A model generated the notes under the pieces. It was not told the DNA's origin. It was given only the letters and a program-made list of their open reading frames with translations, and searched no databases. Both the position numbers and the translations under genes were made by a program. DNA of 64,000 nucleotides, from the NCBI RefSeq assembly GCF_000426065.1, contig NZ_AUEQ01000006.1, forward strand, positions 248,001-312,000, given 5' to 3'. The DNA comes from Mycobacterium sp. URHD0025 (GTDB taxonomy: Bacteria > Actinomycetota > Actinomycetes > Mycobacteriales > Mycobacteriaceae). Of the stretch, positions 19,359 through 28,900 are shown one piece after another; the first letter of the stretch is position 1, and the number at the start of each line of letters is the position of its first letter.

Positions 19359-20033
19359 CTAGACGATTCCCGCGACGAAGTTCGCGGCCTGATCTGCCAT
19401 ACCCGACGTCACGTAATCGCTGTGCGCGAACGGGTTCCGGCCACGCGAGCAGATCGGGTCCCCATCCTTGCAGAGGTCGATCGCCTTGCCTCCGAACACC
19501 GACGAGGTGATCGGGATGCCGAACTTGGCCGACGGGTTGCCGAACACGGCCACGGCAGCGACCTGGGGGACCAGCTCGCCGGCGAGCGGGGGTGCCGATC
19601 CGATCTCGCCGACCTTGTTGCCCAGCGGCGGGATGCCGGCCAGCATGTCCACCACTGCGGCGCCCTGTGAGTAGCCACCCAGCACGACCCGGGTCGACGG
19701 GCAGGAGGAGGCGAGGGTGGCAATGCGGTTGGCGGCGTCGGTTGCGCCGTCGGCGGCCGCCAGGAAGTCGTAGCTGGCCGGGTAGTTCACCGCGTACGTG
19801 CTGACGGTGCGGCCGCCGAGCCGTGAACTGAGCCCATCGGCGAAGGCCTGTCCGGGGCGGCCGAGGCCGGGTGCGTCATTGGTCCCGCGAGCGAAGATGA
19901 CCTCGATGTCGGAGCACGGTGCGGCCGCGGCGGGCGCGGCGAACGTCAGCGGGAAAGCCGCGCTGACCAGGGTTGAGACGATCGCGGCCACCCGGGCCGA
20001 CTTCCGGAGGAGACTCACGGGGGACATAGTCAC
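19359..20033 (-). CDS. Secreted cutinase-family serine esterase (copy 4)
   Basis: A 224-residue cutinase-like enzyme and first gene of the four-gene run. The signal peptide ends near AAPAAAA-PCSDIEV; mature motif FARGTNDAPGLGRPGQAF. Triad: Ser in GGYSQGA, Asp in KDGDPICSRG and His in PFAHSDYVTS. It is closest to copy 3. It begins 20 bp downstream of the EamA transporter gene on the same strand, so the hydrolase run may be read from the transporter's promoter. Extracellular esterase or lipase function is inferred from the family. Confidence 0.92.
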   Translation of the reverse strand: MTMSPVSLLRKSARVAAIVSTLVSAAFPLTFAAPAAAAPCSDIEVIFARGTNDAPGLGRPGQAFADGLSSRLGGRTVSTYAVNYPASYDFLAAADGATDAANRIATLASSCPSTRVVLGGYSQGAAVVDMLAGIPPLGNKVGEIGSAPPLAGELVPQVAAVAVFGNPSAKFGIPITSSVFGGKAIDLCKDGDPICSRGRNPFAHSDYVTSGMADQAANFVAGIV

Positions 20034-20052
20034 ACAAAATGGTTAGCCGCGG

Positions 20053-21090
20053 CTAATCGTTTGCCCGTTCGGACGTCTCCTGCAGAGCCATATCGGGCCA
20101 GGTCGCGAGCTCGACCTGAGTGGGCGCCCCGGGGTCCTGCTGCTCGCTGCGATCGCCCTGGCGGGCGACGGCCAAACCGGCCAGTACCACCGCGCCACCG
20201 ATCGCCTGGCTCACCGACATGGCCTCGCCGAGCATGATCCAGGCGATCAGAACCGCGAACAGCACTTCTGACAGGCCGACCAGAGAGGCGAAGCGCGGTT
20301 TGAGTCGGGCGATGCCGACGATGCCCAGGGTGTAGGCCAGCGCGGTGGGAATGAGGCCCAGTGCGATCACCGGCACCAGCCACGCGGTGGTGTGTCCGGC
20401 GATGCTGACGGAGTTGGTGGTGAACGTCAGCGGCATGACGCCGGTGACGCCGAGGAGCGTCACGGCCGCGGTGCCGACGATCAAACCGCCGGCGGCCAGG
20501 CTGATCGGGCTGAGCCCGTCGCCATCGGCGCTGGCCTTGTTGGACATCATGAAGTAGCACGCGGCGCACACGGCAGCGGCCAGGCCCCAGCTGACCCCGG
20601 TCAGGTTGATCTGGGCGCCGCTGAATACGTCGAGCACCAGGACGATGCCTGCGACGGCGACCGCCACGCCGCCGAACGTCATGGCGCTGGGGCGACGCCG
20701 CGTGGTGGCCCACACCCAGCCGACCACCAGGATGGGCGCGGTGTATTCCAGGAGCAGGGCGACGCCGACGGAAAGGTGCGCGACGGCGTTGTAGTAGCAG
20801 AGTTGCGCGCCGGCGATGGGGAACAAGCCGTAGGCGACGACGGTTCTGGCGTGGTCGCGCACCTCGCGGACCCATCCTGGGCGGACGACGGAGGCGAAGG
20901 CGGCCATGATGAGGGCGCCGCCGGCGAGCCGGGCCGTGACGGCCGCGGTGGGACTCCAGCCGGCTTCCATCAGCGCTTTGGCGAAGGGGCCCGATGAGCC
21001 GAACGCGAGTGCGGAGCTGACGGCGAACAGTAGGCCGATCCGGAAGTGGTTGTCGGCGGTTGTGCGGTCGAGCTGGGCTCCGGCAGTCAT
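20053..21090 (-). CDS. EamA-family (DMT) small-molecule exporter
   Basis: A 345-residue membrane protein with ten hydrophobic helices in two EamA repeats (about residues 15-150 and 165-300), including the SSALAFGSSGPFAKALME and LLLEYTAPILVVGW segments typical of amino-acid or metabolite exporters. The ATG at 21090 (MTAGAQLDRT) has a strong GGGGAGG site 8 nt upstream; an alternative start lies 27 bp further out. The soluble C-terminal tail is about 35 residues. It is divergent from the CGNR zinc-finger gene (83-bp gap), a common regulator/exporter arrangement. Substrate unknown. Confidence 0.88.
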   Translation of the reverse strand: MTAGAQLDRTTADNHFRIGLLFAVSSALAFGSSGPFAKALMEAGWSPTAAVTARLAGGALIMAAFASVVRPGWVREVRDHARTVVAYGLFPIAGAQLCYYNAVAHLSVGVALLLEYTAPILVVGWVWATTRRRPSAMTFGGVAVAVAGIVLVLDVFSGAQINLTGVSWGLAAAVCAACYFMMSNKASADGDGLSPISLAAGGLIVGTAAVTLLGVTGVMPLTFTTNSVSIAGHTTAWLVPVIALGLIPTALAYTLGIVGIARLKPRFASLVGLSEVLFAVLIAWIMLGEAMSVSQAIGGAVVLAGLAVARQGDRSEQQDPGAPTQVELATWPDMALQETSERAND

Positions 21091-21173
21091 CGGTACACCT
21101 CCCCTGGGGTATGTCATGAGTAAAACCGACTATGGTAGTGACGGTAGGGCTGACGCTACGGTGACTGGGGGTC

Positions 21174-21734
21174 ATGAGTCAAATGCTTTTTACCTATGAC
21201 ACGGAGCTCACGCTCCGCGCCGCCATGGTGTTGGTGAACACCGATCGGGTAGAGGGCGAACAACTGGCCGATCAGGTGGACCTGAACGCCTATCTGGATG
21301 ATTTCGGCTGGACCGGCCGGCGGGACCGCGACGACGCCGAACTGGAGGCCGTGCGTGCGCTGCGCGGGCGCATCGGGCAGATCTGGGCGGTGGCCGATGA
21401 CGAGGAGGAGACGGTCCGGCGGGTCAACGCTCTCCTGAGCGACACCAAGGCCGCGCCGTGGCTGACGCGGCACAAGGAAATGCCCGAATGGCATCTGCAT
21501 CTGGCCTCGGTCGACGATCCGCTGGCGCAGCGCATGGGCGCCGAGATGGCGATGGCGCTGGCTGACCTGATCCGCGGTGGCGAACTGCGCCGCCTCAAGA
21601 TCTGCGCCGCGCCGGACTGTGAGGCGGTGCTGACCGACCTGTCGCGTAACCGATCCCGAATCTTCTGCGACACCGGCAACTGCGGTAACCGCCAGCATGT
21701 CGCGGCCTACCGGCAGCGCAGGCGTGCGGACTAG
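21174..21734 (+). CDS. ABATE/CGNR zinc-finger domain protein (putative regulator)
   Basis: A 186-residue protein. The N-terminal part (FTYDTELTLRAAMVLVNT, AYLDDFGWTGRRDRDDAEL) is the ABATE stress-domain type, and the C-terminal 45 residues are a CGNR zinc finger: ICAAPDCEAVLTDLSRNRSR, then FCDTGNCGNRQHVAAYRQR, with four Cys in the C-x4-C ... C-x4-C pattern. Such proteins are widespread in actinobacteria and presumed transcriptional regulators. It is divergent from the EamA exporter, which it may control (inference). It precedes eccB4 by 72 bp. Confidence 0.85.
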   Translation: MSQMLFTYDTELTLRAAMVLVNTDRVEGEQLADQVDLNAYLDDFGWTGRRDRDDAELEAVRALRGRIGQIWAVADDEEETVRRVNALLSDTKAAPWLTRHKEMPEWHLHLASVDDPLAQRMGAEMAMALADLIRGGELRRLKICAAPDCEAVLTDLSRNRSRIFCDTGNCGNRQHVAAYRQRRRAD

Positions 21735-21806
21735 CTGACTCGCCGGGCTCCGAATCGGCGCGATCAACCTCCCTGTCGCCGGGTTAGGGTTGCGCACGGG
21801 GGAGAT

Positions 21807-23210
21807 ATGGCACGGCGATCGGCCACTCGGTTACAACTCAGCGGGCATCGATTTCTGTTGCGCCGCATGGCGCACGCACTGGTTCGCGGCGACGCCCGCA
21901 TGCTCGACGACCCGTTGCGCGCACAAGCGACGGCCTATGGAGCGGGCTGCGTACTGGCGGCCATCGTGATCGCGGCGTGCTGGGTGCTCACGCTTGTCCG
22001 GCCCGGGTCGACTGCCGGCGACGCGAGCATCCTGATGGCGCGCGACACCGGCGCGCTGTACGTACGGATCGACGACGCGGTGCACCCGGTGCTCAACCTC
22101 GCCTCGGCCCGACTCATCGTCGGAGGCCCGGCGAATCCGGTGCTGGTCAACGATGCCGCCATCGCGAAGTTCCGGCGCGGGCCGATGGTCGGGATACCGG
22201 GTGCCCCCGTCCAGATCGGCAAACCGCTGAGCCTCGACGAATCCGGCTGGGCCGCTTGCGATGTCGCCGAACCCGCCGAGACTGTCCTGCTGGCGGACCG
22301 GTTTGACGGCGAGCTTTCGCCATTGCGTGGCGGGCAGGCGCTGTTGGTGTCGGCGCGCACGCTGGGGGCGCCGACATACCTGCTCGCCGACGGCTGGCGG
22401 GCCCGGGTGGATCTCCGCGACATCGCCGTCGTGCGCGCGCTGCATCTGGAAGGCATTTCAGCCCAACCTGTTTCGCAAATCCTGTTGGACTCCGTGCCCG
22501 AGGCCCCTGCCCTGCAGGCACCCCTGATCGCCGGGGTGGGGACACCCGGGCCGGCGGAGCTGCGAGGTCTGGCGGTGGGCACCGTGATTCGCGTGGCGCG
22601 CTCCGGTCCCGCCGAGTTCTATGTGGTGCTTGCCGACGGGCTACAACGCATCGGCCGCGTGGCGGCCGACGTCATCCGGTTCAGCGTGCCCCAGGCACAT
22701 GACGAGCCTCCGGTGGTTCCCGCCGACGTGGTGGCCGACGTACCGGTCGCGGGCAGCCTGGCCGTGGCCCGGTTCCCGGAGCGGGTGCTGTCGCGGGGGC
22801 GCGCGGTGGTGTGCGCGCGCTGGGATCCGAAACAGCCTGGGCCCGATACGAATACCACTGTCACCGTGGCCGATTCCCTGCCAGGCGGCGGTGTGCAACT
22901 GGCGCAGGCCGATGGGGAAGGGCCGAACATCGATCGCGTACGAGTGCCGGTCGGGCGAAGCGTGCTGCTGCAGGCCTGCGGTGTCGTCCGCGGTGCGGCT
23001 GTCGGTGGACCGCTGTATCTGTTGAACGATCTCGGTGTGCTGTTCGGGATCCGCGACGGGGCGACCGCCGAACACCTCGGCTTGGGGACCGGCGTTGTGC
23101 CCGCGCCGTGGCCCATGCTGGCCATGCTGCCGCGTGGCCCCGAACTCAATCGCGATGCGGCCTCAGTCGTGCACGACGTGGTGCCCGGCGTCCGCGCTGC
23201 GCCGGCGTAA
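21807..23210 (+). CDS. eccB4: ESX-4 type VII secretion membrane protein EccB4
   Basis: A 467-residue EccB-family protein. A cytosolic N-terminus (MARRSATRLQLSGHRFLLRRMAHALVRGDARMLDDP) leads into one transmembrane helix (residues about 50-72) and a large periplasmic domain with repeated beta segments and two conserved Cys (AACDVAEP, LQACGVVRG). EccB is part of the EccBCDE core complex. The gene corresponds to Rv3450c. Its 3' end runs 48 bp into the convergent mycP4 gene. Confidence 0.95.
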   Translation: MARRSATRLQLSGHRFLLRRMAHALVRGDARMLDDPLRAQATAYGAGCVLAAIVIAACWVLTLVRPGSTAGDASILMARDTGALYVRIDDAVHPVLNLASARLIVGGPANPVLVNDAAIAKFRRGPMVGIPGAPVQIGKPLSLDESGWAACDVAEPAETVLLADRFDGELSPLRGGQALLVSARTLGAPTYLLADGWRARVDLRDIAVVRALHLEGISAQPVSQILLDSVPEAPALQAPLIAGVGTPGPAELRGLAVGTVIRVARSGPAEFYVVLADGLQRIGRVAADVIRFSVPQAHDEPPVVPADVVADVPVAGSLAVARFPERVLSRGRAVVCARWDPKQPGPDTNTTVTVADSLPGGGVQLAQADGEGPNIDRVRVPVGRSVLLQACGVVRGAAVGGPLYLLNDLGVLFGIRDGATAEHLGLGTGVVPAPWPMLAMLPRGPELNRDAASVVHDVVPGVRAAPA

Positions 23211-24488
23211 CCGGCCGGCCGCCAGCGCCACAGCGGCCGCGAGGGTGAGCGCGACACACACGGCTGCGCCGCCGAAAGCGATGCGCCGAGGTAGCGGATC
23301 GGCCGACGTGGCGACACTCGGGGCTACCGATACCGGGGCGGTCGATGCGGATGCGGGCGACGGAGTGCTGCTGCTGACCGCGGCGAGGGCGTCGACCACG
23401 CCGTGGCCGATGTACGGATTCCAGCCGTCGGCCGGGGTGCGGGCGGTGTCCTCGATGCGGCGCATCACTTCGCGCGCGCTCAGCTGCGGGAACCGGGAGC
23501 GCACCAGCGCGGCGACGCCAGCGACCACAGGTGCGGCGTAGCTGGTCCCCGAGATCGGGCCGTCCCGTCCGATCGTGTCGATCAACTGTTCGCCGTCGGG
23601 GTGCAGCGACACAAGGTTCTCGCCGGGCGCGGCCACATCCACCCAGGGGCCGGCCAGGCTGAAATCCGATGCGGTGCCGTCGGATCCGACAGAGCCCACA
23701 CACAACACCAGGTCGTCATACCAGGCCGGGCTGGACACCGAGCGCACACCGTTCCAGTCGGGTTCGCCCGGCGGTCCGGCAGGGGCTTCTTGCTGAGTGC
23801 AGCTCGCGCCCACGTTGCCCGCCGCGACGACCACGACGACGTTGCGGACGTCGACGGCATAGCTCAGCGCGGCGCCGAGCGTGCGGTCCTCCGGCGCGGC
23901 GGTGGCCGGCACGCAGGCTACCGACGAAATGTTGATCACGGTCGCGCCGAGGTCGGCCGCGGTGCGCACCGCCATGGCGAGGGTGTCGACGTTCCCGACA
24001 CCGCTCACTGCACCGGCTGCTGCGAACTTGTTGCTCGACTGCCGGATGGCCAGGACAACCGCGTCGGGAGCAACCCCGCTGAAACCGTCACTGGCTGTGG
24101 CAGCGGCGATTCCGGCGACGATCGTGCCGTGCCCGTCGCAATCGGCGGTGCCGTCACCGTGGGCCACGTAGTCGCCACCACCGATGAGCCGCGGCAACAA
24201 GCGGTGTCTGGCGACGCCGGTGTCGATCACCGCGATCTTCTGGCCATCGCCGCGGGTGAGCGGCCACACCGTATCCAGACTCAGTGGTGTGTGCGCCGGA
24301 GCTCTTGCGCCGGTCGGAGATTGGTAACAGGGATCACGCTGTTCCGTGGGTTCGACGGGCGCGGGTGGCGCGGGGCGAGGCAGCAAGGAGGCGTCCACCG
24401 CGGGCGGCACCACGGCCGCCGCGGGCGCACTTGCCGGCAGCGCCAGCCCGAGGATCAGCGTCGCGGCCAACAAACCAGACCGGTTCAC
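23163..24488 (-). CDS. mycP4: ESX-4 mycosin, membrane-anchored subtilisin-like protease
   Basis: A 441-residue protein: signal peptide (LLAATLILGLALPASAPA), subtilisin-like domain and a C-terminal transmembrane helix (about 395-420, FGGAAVCVALTLAAAVALAAG) with a short basic tail. Catalytic triad: Asp in KIAVIDTGVA, His in DGHGTIVAG, Ser in SGTSYAAPVVAG. Mycosins stabilise the ESX membrane complex and can cleave substrates. The GTG start at 24488 overlaps the eccD4 stop as GTGA, so the two are coupled. It corresponds to Rv3449. Its last 48 bp are antisense to the end of eccB4. Confidence 0.95.
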   Translation of the reverse strand: MNRSGLLAATLILGLALPASAPAAAVVPPAVDASLLPRPAPPAPVEPTEQRDPCYQSPTGARAPAHTPLSLDTVWPLTRGDGQKIAVIDTGVARHRLLPRLIGGGDYVAHGDGTADCDGHGTIVAGIAAATASDGFSGVAPDAVVLAIRQSSNKFAAAGAVSGVGNVDTLAMAVRTAADLGATVINISSVACVPATAAPEDRTLGAALSYAVDVRNVVVVVAAGNVGASCTQQEAPAGPPGEPDWNGVRSVSSPAWYDDLVLCVGSVGSDGTASDFSLAGPWVDVAAPGENLVSLHPDGEQLIDTIGRDGPISGTSYAAPVVAGVAALVRSRFPQLSAREVMRRIEDTARTPADGWNPYIGHGVVDALAAVSSSTPSPASASTAPVSVAPSVATSADPLPRRIAFGGAAVCVALTLAAAVALAAGRLRRRSADAGHHVVHD

Positions 24489-25831
24489 CGCAGTCCCAGG
24501 TCCCGGGCGAGGTCGAAGGCACCGGCCAGCCAGCAGGCCAGCGGCACCACCGCGGCCAGCGCGCCATATTCGATGACGTCGGCGATCCGAGCCGCGACGG
24601 GACTCTGGACGGTGACCGGCCAGATCACGGCGATCCCGGCGGCCACCGCCAGCATCCCGGACCAGCTGCCATAGGTCGGACACCATGCCACCACGAGAAT
24701 GAAAGTGGCAGTGAGTGAAAGGAATCCGCAGACGGCTGACACGGTGCGACAGTGACCGGATGCGTACGTGCGTGAGCGCAACAGCAGCGCCACCCCGACA
24801 GCAGCGGCGAATGCGACCTCGATGACCGTGACCCGTTGGAGACCCGAGAGGGCGAGCACGGCGGTTCCCAGTGCGGCTGCGGCCGCGCAACCGGCGACCA
24901 GGCCGACGAGGTTCTGATGCCCGCGCAGCGCACGTGCATCGTCGTCGAATGCGGTGCCGCTCAGTGTGTCTTCCCCGTCATCGGGATACCCGGGCACCGG
25001 AGGTGTCAGGCCGGCCAGAGCGATGGACAACCGCGGGCTCAGCGGTAACACGCCCACCGCGAGTGCGCTCACCACTGCTCCCAATACCGGTGCAGGCAAA
25101 GGCCACAGCGCCGCGAGACCCGTCGCCGCAGCCAGCACCCCGGCCAGCGTCACCACCACGAGCAGCATCTGCCCGCTGCGATCCGATGCCCGGATCAGCG
25201 CTACACCGAGCGATCCCGCTGCCGTCGCGGCCAAGAACAGGTTCGCCGGCGCTGGACCGGCCGGAACCACCAGGAATCCGAGAACGCCCGCGGACGCCAC
25301 GGCCACCACGTCGAGAGTGGACACGATGGTCGCACTCAGTCCCAGGCGCGGTGCGGACACGGCGACGGCGGTAATACTGACGGCCACCGCCGCTGCGGCG
25401 ACGACGCGATCCCATCCAGCGTTGCCGAGTCCGGCCCACACCAAGGCCGCCATCCCCAGCGCGCAGGCGCCCAAGCAGGCGGCGACCCGCAAGCTGGTGG
25501 GAACGCCGTCGTCGGCCGAATCGACGGTCAGCGCACTCATCGGCGTTCGATCAGGTGTCGGCTGATCGTCCGACCCGGTCAGGATCAGGAGATCACCGTC
25601 ATGAATACCGTTCTGCACCAAGTCCGCTGACTCGTCGAGGCTGCGACCACCGAGGAATGCCAGCTGCCACCGTCGTGGTGTGCCATCTCCGGCGCCGAGC
25701 GCATCGACGATCCACGGCAGCAGTTCGCCCACGGTCATCGCGGCGGGTAGTGACAGGTCGAGGCCGGTGCCGTCCGCGGCTTCGAGCGCTGTTCCGCAGT
25801 GAATCGATACATGGCGCAAGGCATCCGGCAT
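24485..25831 (-). CDS. eccD4: ESX-4 type VII secretion membrane protein EccD4
   Basis: A 448-residue protein. Residues 1-85 form the cytosolic ubiquitin-like domain (VSIHCGTALEAADGTGLDLSLP, ending DLLILTGSDD); from about residue 115 to the end are about eleven transmembrane helices, the EccD signature and the translocon's presumed channel-forming part. It corresponds to Rv3448. It is divergent from eccC4 (115 bp between start codons as called) and overlaps mycP4 by 4 bp. Confidence 0.95.
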   Translation of the reverse strand: MPDALRHVSIHCGTALEAADGTGLDLSLPAAMTVGELLPWIVDALGAGDGTPRRWQLAFLGGRSLDESADLVQNGIHDGDLLILTGSDDQPTPDRTPMSALTVDSADDGVPTSLRVAACLGACALGMAALVWAGLGNAGWDRVVAAAAVAVSITAVAVSAPRLGLSATIVSTLDVVAVASAGVLGFLVVPAGPAPANLFLAATAAGSLGVALIRASDRSGQMLLVVVTLAGVLAAATGLAALWPLPAPVLGAVVSALAVGVLPLSPRLSIALAGLTPPVPGYPDDGEDTLSGTAFDDDARALRGHQNLVGLVAGCAAAAALGTAVLALSGLQRVTVIEVAFAAAVGVALLLRSRTYASGHCRTVSAVCGFLSLTATFILVVAWCPTYGSWSGMLAVAAGIAVIWPVTVQSPVAARIADVIEYGALAAVVPLACWLAGAFDLARDLGLR

Positions 25832-25946
25832 CGCATCACCCCCGTCAGACGCCGATACACGTCACGCTAACCGACCCGGCATGCACCGCTGTGCACCAAA
25901 ATTTCGGTGCGAACATGGGAACCGGATCGCCACGGCGGGCGTCCAA

Positions 25947-28900
25947 ATGTCGATGGAGACCATCAGTACACCGCAGGGCGCCCGTGGGCTTCCGGCGGAA
26001 TCGCCGACCGGGGAGATGGTGATCGACGCGCCGCCCGCGTTGCCTCGCCAGACTCCGGGCGGCGTGCTGACCAGGTTGTTGCCGCTGATGCTCGTGGTTG
26101 CGATGGCGGGAATGATCGCCGTGTACGTGACCTCGGGCGCGGCTGCCGGCCGCGGCCCGGCGTCGGCGATGTTCCCCATCATGATGGTGATGTCGGCGAT
26201 CGGCACGGCCGCCTACAGTCTCAAGAGCAACGGGACGGCTCGGCAACTCCACCGGGACCGCTGCGAGTATCTGCGCTATCTCGACGGCATCGACGCCGCG
26301 GCCGCCGAAACCGGCCGCTCCCAGTGGCTGGGTCTGCACGCCGACCATCCCGCGCCCGCACGCCTGTGGACACTTTCCGGTGGCGAACAGATGTGGAAAC
26401 GCCGCCTTGGTGACGCCGAGTTCTGCGCGGTGCGTATCGGACTGGGGGAGCGGCCGCTGAGCACGCGGCTGGTGGCCGGCGGCACCGACCCGGGACGCGA
26501 TACCGATCCCGTGACGGCATCGGCTCTGGCCCAACTGATTCGGCGCCGGTCGACGGTGGCCGATGCGCCGTGGACGGTGAACCTGGGCAGTCTTGGCCAT
26601 GTGACCGTGTCCGGGCCGCACGAGGCGGCCCGTGCCCTGGTGCGTGCCGTGATCTGTCAGCTGGCGACGGCGCACAGCCCGCGACATGTCCGCATCGCGG
26701 CCATCCTCGACGCCACGACAGTGGGCCACTGGGAGTGGCTGAAATGGCTTGCTCACCACGGGCATTCCATTGGTGCGGGTGGCATGGCGACGTTGCGGTC
26801 CCGCGCGCTCGACGGCCTGCCCGCCCCCGCACCCGGAGTGCACACCGTCGTCGTCGTCGACTCGGCTGCAGCAGCGATACCCGCGTCCGGTGCCGGTGTC
26901 ACTCTGCTGGTGATCGCCGGCCCCGGTGGCACAGGCACAACCGGGACCGATCTGGAACTGGTCCTGGGCTCGGACGGTATGCGCTACGGGGGCGTCCTTG
27001 TTCGGCCCGACCAGATGACGCACGAGCAGGCCGTCACATGTGCCCGCAGGCTGGCGCGCTACCGCCCCGAGTCGGCGGCCGATGACTCCGGCTGGCCGGC
27101 ACTGATCGGCATCGACGGCCCAACGGTCTTCGATCCGGTCGACACCTGGACAACAGCGGATCCACGGCGGTTTCTCCGAGTTCCGGTCGGCCGGTGTACC
27201 GACGGCACCCCACTGCACCTCGACCTCAAGGAAGCCGCGCACGACGGCATGGGACCCCACGGATTGTGCGTCGGGGCCACGGGATCGGGAAAGTCCGAGT
27301 TCCTGCGGACGTTGGTGCTCGGCCTGATCACCACCCACCCGCCCGAGGCGCTCAACCTGGTGCTCGTCGACTTCAAAGGCGGCGCAACGTTTCTCGGACT
27401 GCAGACGGCGCGTCACATCAGCGCCCTGATCACCAACCTGGCGCAGGAGGCGCCGATGGTGGCCCGAATGGCCGACGCCCTGGCTGGGGAGATGACCCGT
27501 CGCCAGGAGTTGCTCCGGGCGGCCGGGAACCTGGCCAACATCGCCGAGTACCGACGCCGCGCTGATCTCCCCGCGTTGCCGGCCCTGCTGATCGTGGTGG
27601 ACGAATTCTCTGAACTGCTGCAGCAGCACCCGGATTTCGCCGAGATGTTCGTGGCGATCGGCCGGCTCGGGAGATCTCTGGGCATGCATCTGCTGTTGGC
27701 CAGTCAGCGCCTCGATGAAGGCAGACTGCGGGGACTGGAAAGCCACCTGTCCTACCGGATATGCCTCAAGACCTTCTCGCCCAGCGAATCCCGATCGGTG
27801 CTCGGCATCGCCGATGCCTACGAGCTGCCCAACACCCCGGGAGCTGCCTATCTGAAGTCGCCGTCCGGCGAGATCGTCAGGTTTCAGACCGCGTTCGTCT
27901 CAGAGGCGTGTTCAGCTCCCGAGCAGCCGCCTCAGGTACCACCGGCGGTGCTGCGGCCGCGGAGATTCACCGGGGCCTGGACGCAGAAAGAGCGCCTCCC
28001 GGCGGCACCGAAAGCGACCACTGTGCTCCAACAGGTGGTCGATCGGCTCGCGGGGTACGGCTCCCCGGCGCATCAGGTATGGCTGGCGCCGCTGCCGCGT
28101 GGCGTTCCGCTCAGCGACGTGCTGTTGTCCGATTCCGGGCCGTTGTCGATAGCGATCGGACTAGTCGACTGTCCCTTCGACCAACGCCGGGATCGGTTGG
28201 TGCTGTCGCTGGGTACCAGCCAGGGAAACATGGCGATCGTCGGCGGTCCCCAGTCCGGAAAGTCCACGGCTGCCAAGACTTTGGCAGTCGCGCTGTCGGC
28301 GACGCATGATCCCCGCGATGTGGCGATCTACTGTCTGGACTTCGGTGGTGGGGCGTTGAGTGCCCTACAGGCACTGCCGCATGTGGGTGCGGTGGCCGGA
28401 CGGGCTGACGCCGACCTGGTCCGGCGGACCGTGGCCGAGCTCCATGCTCTGGTCAACATCCGCGAAGCGCGTTTCACCGCGCTGGGCGTCGGCTCCATGG
28501 CCGAATACCGGGCACGCCGTCGCGCGGGCGAGATCGACGATCCGTTCGGAGATGTGTTCCTGATCATCGACGGCTGGTCGACGTTTCGTGGGGAATTCGA
28601 ATCCCTGGAGCAGTCGATCACTGCGCTTGCACTACAGGGGCTTTCGCTCGGTGTCCATGTGGTCGTGACAGCCTCTCGGTGGGCGGACTTCCGCCCGGCG
28701 CTCAAAGATCAGTTGGGAACCCGCATCGAGTTACGGCTCGGCGATCCGGCCGAATCCGAGATGGACCGTAAACGTGCCAGGCAACTGGCCCAGAGCCCAC
28801 CGGGGCGAGGGCTGACCCGTGAGGGTCGCGAGCTGCTGATCGCGCTGCCGCGGTTGGACGGCACACCGAGCGATGCCGGGATCGGGGAGGCGCTGGCACG

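Noticed and set aside
20030..21175. 381-residue minus-strand frame overlapping the EamA gene
   Set aside because: Arg/Pro-rich shadow in another frame of the transporter gene.
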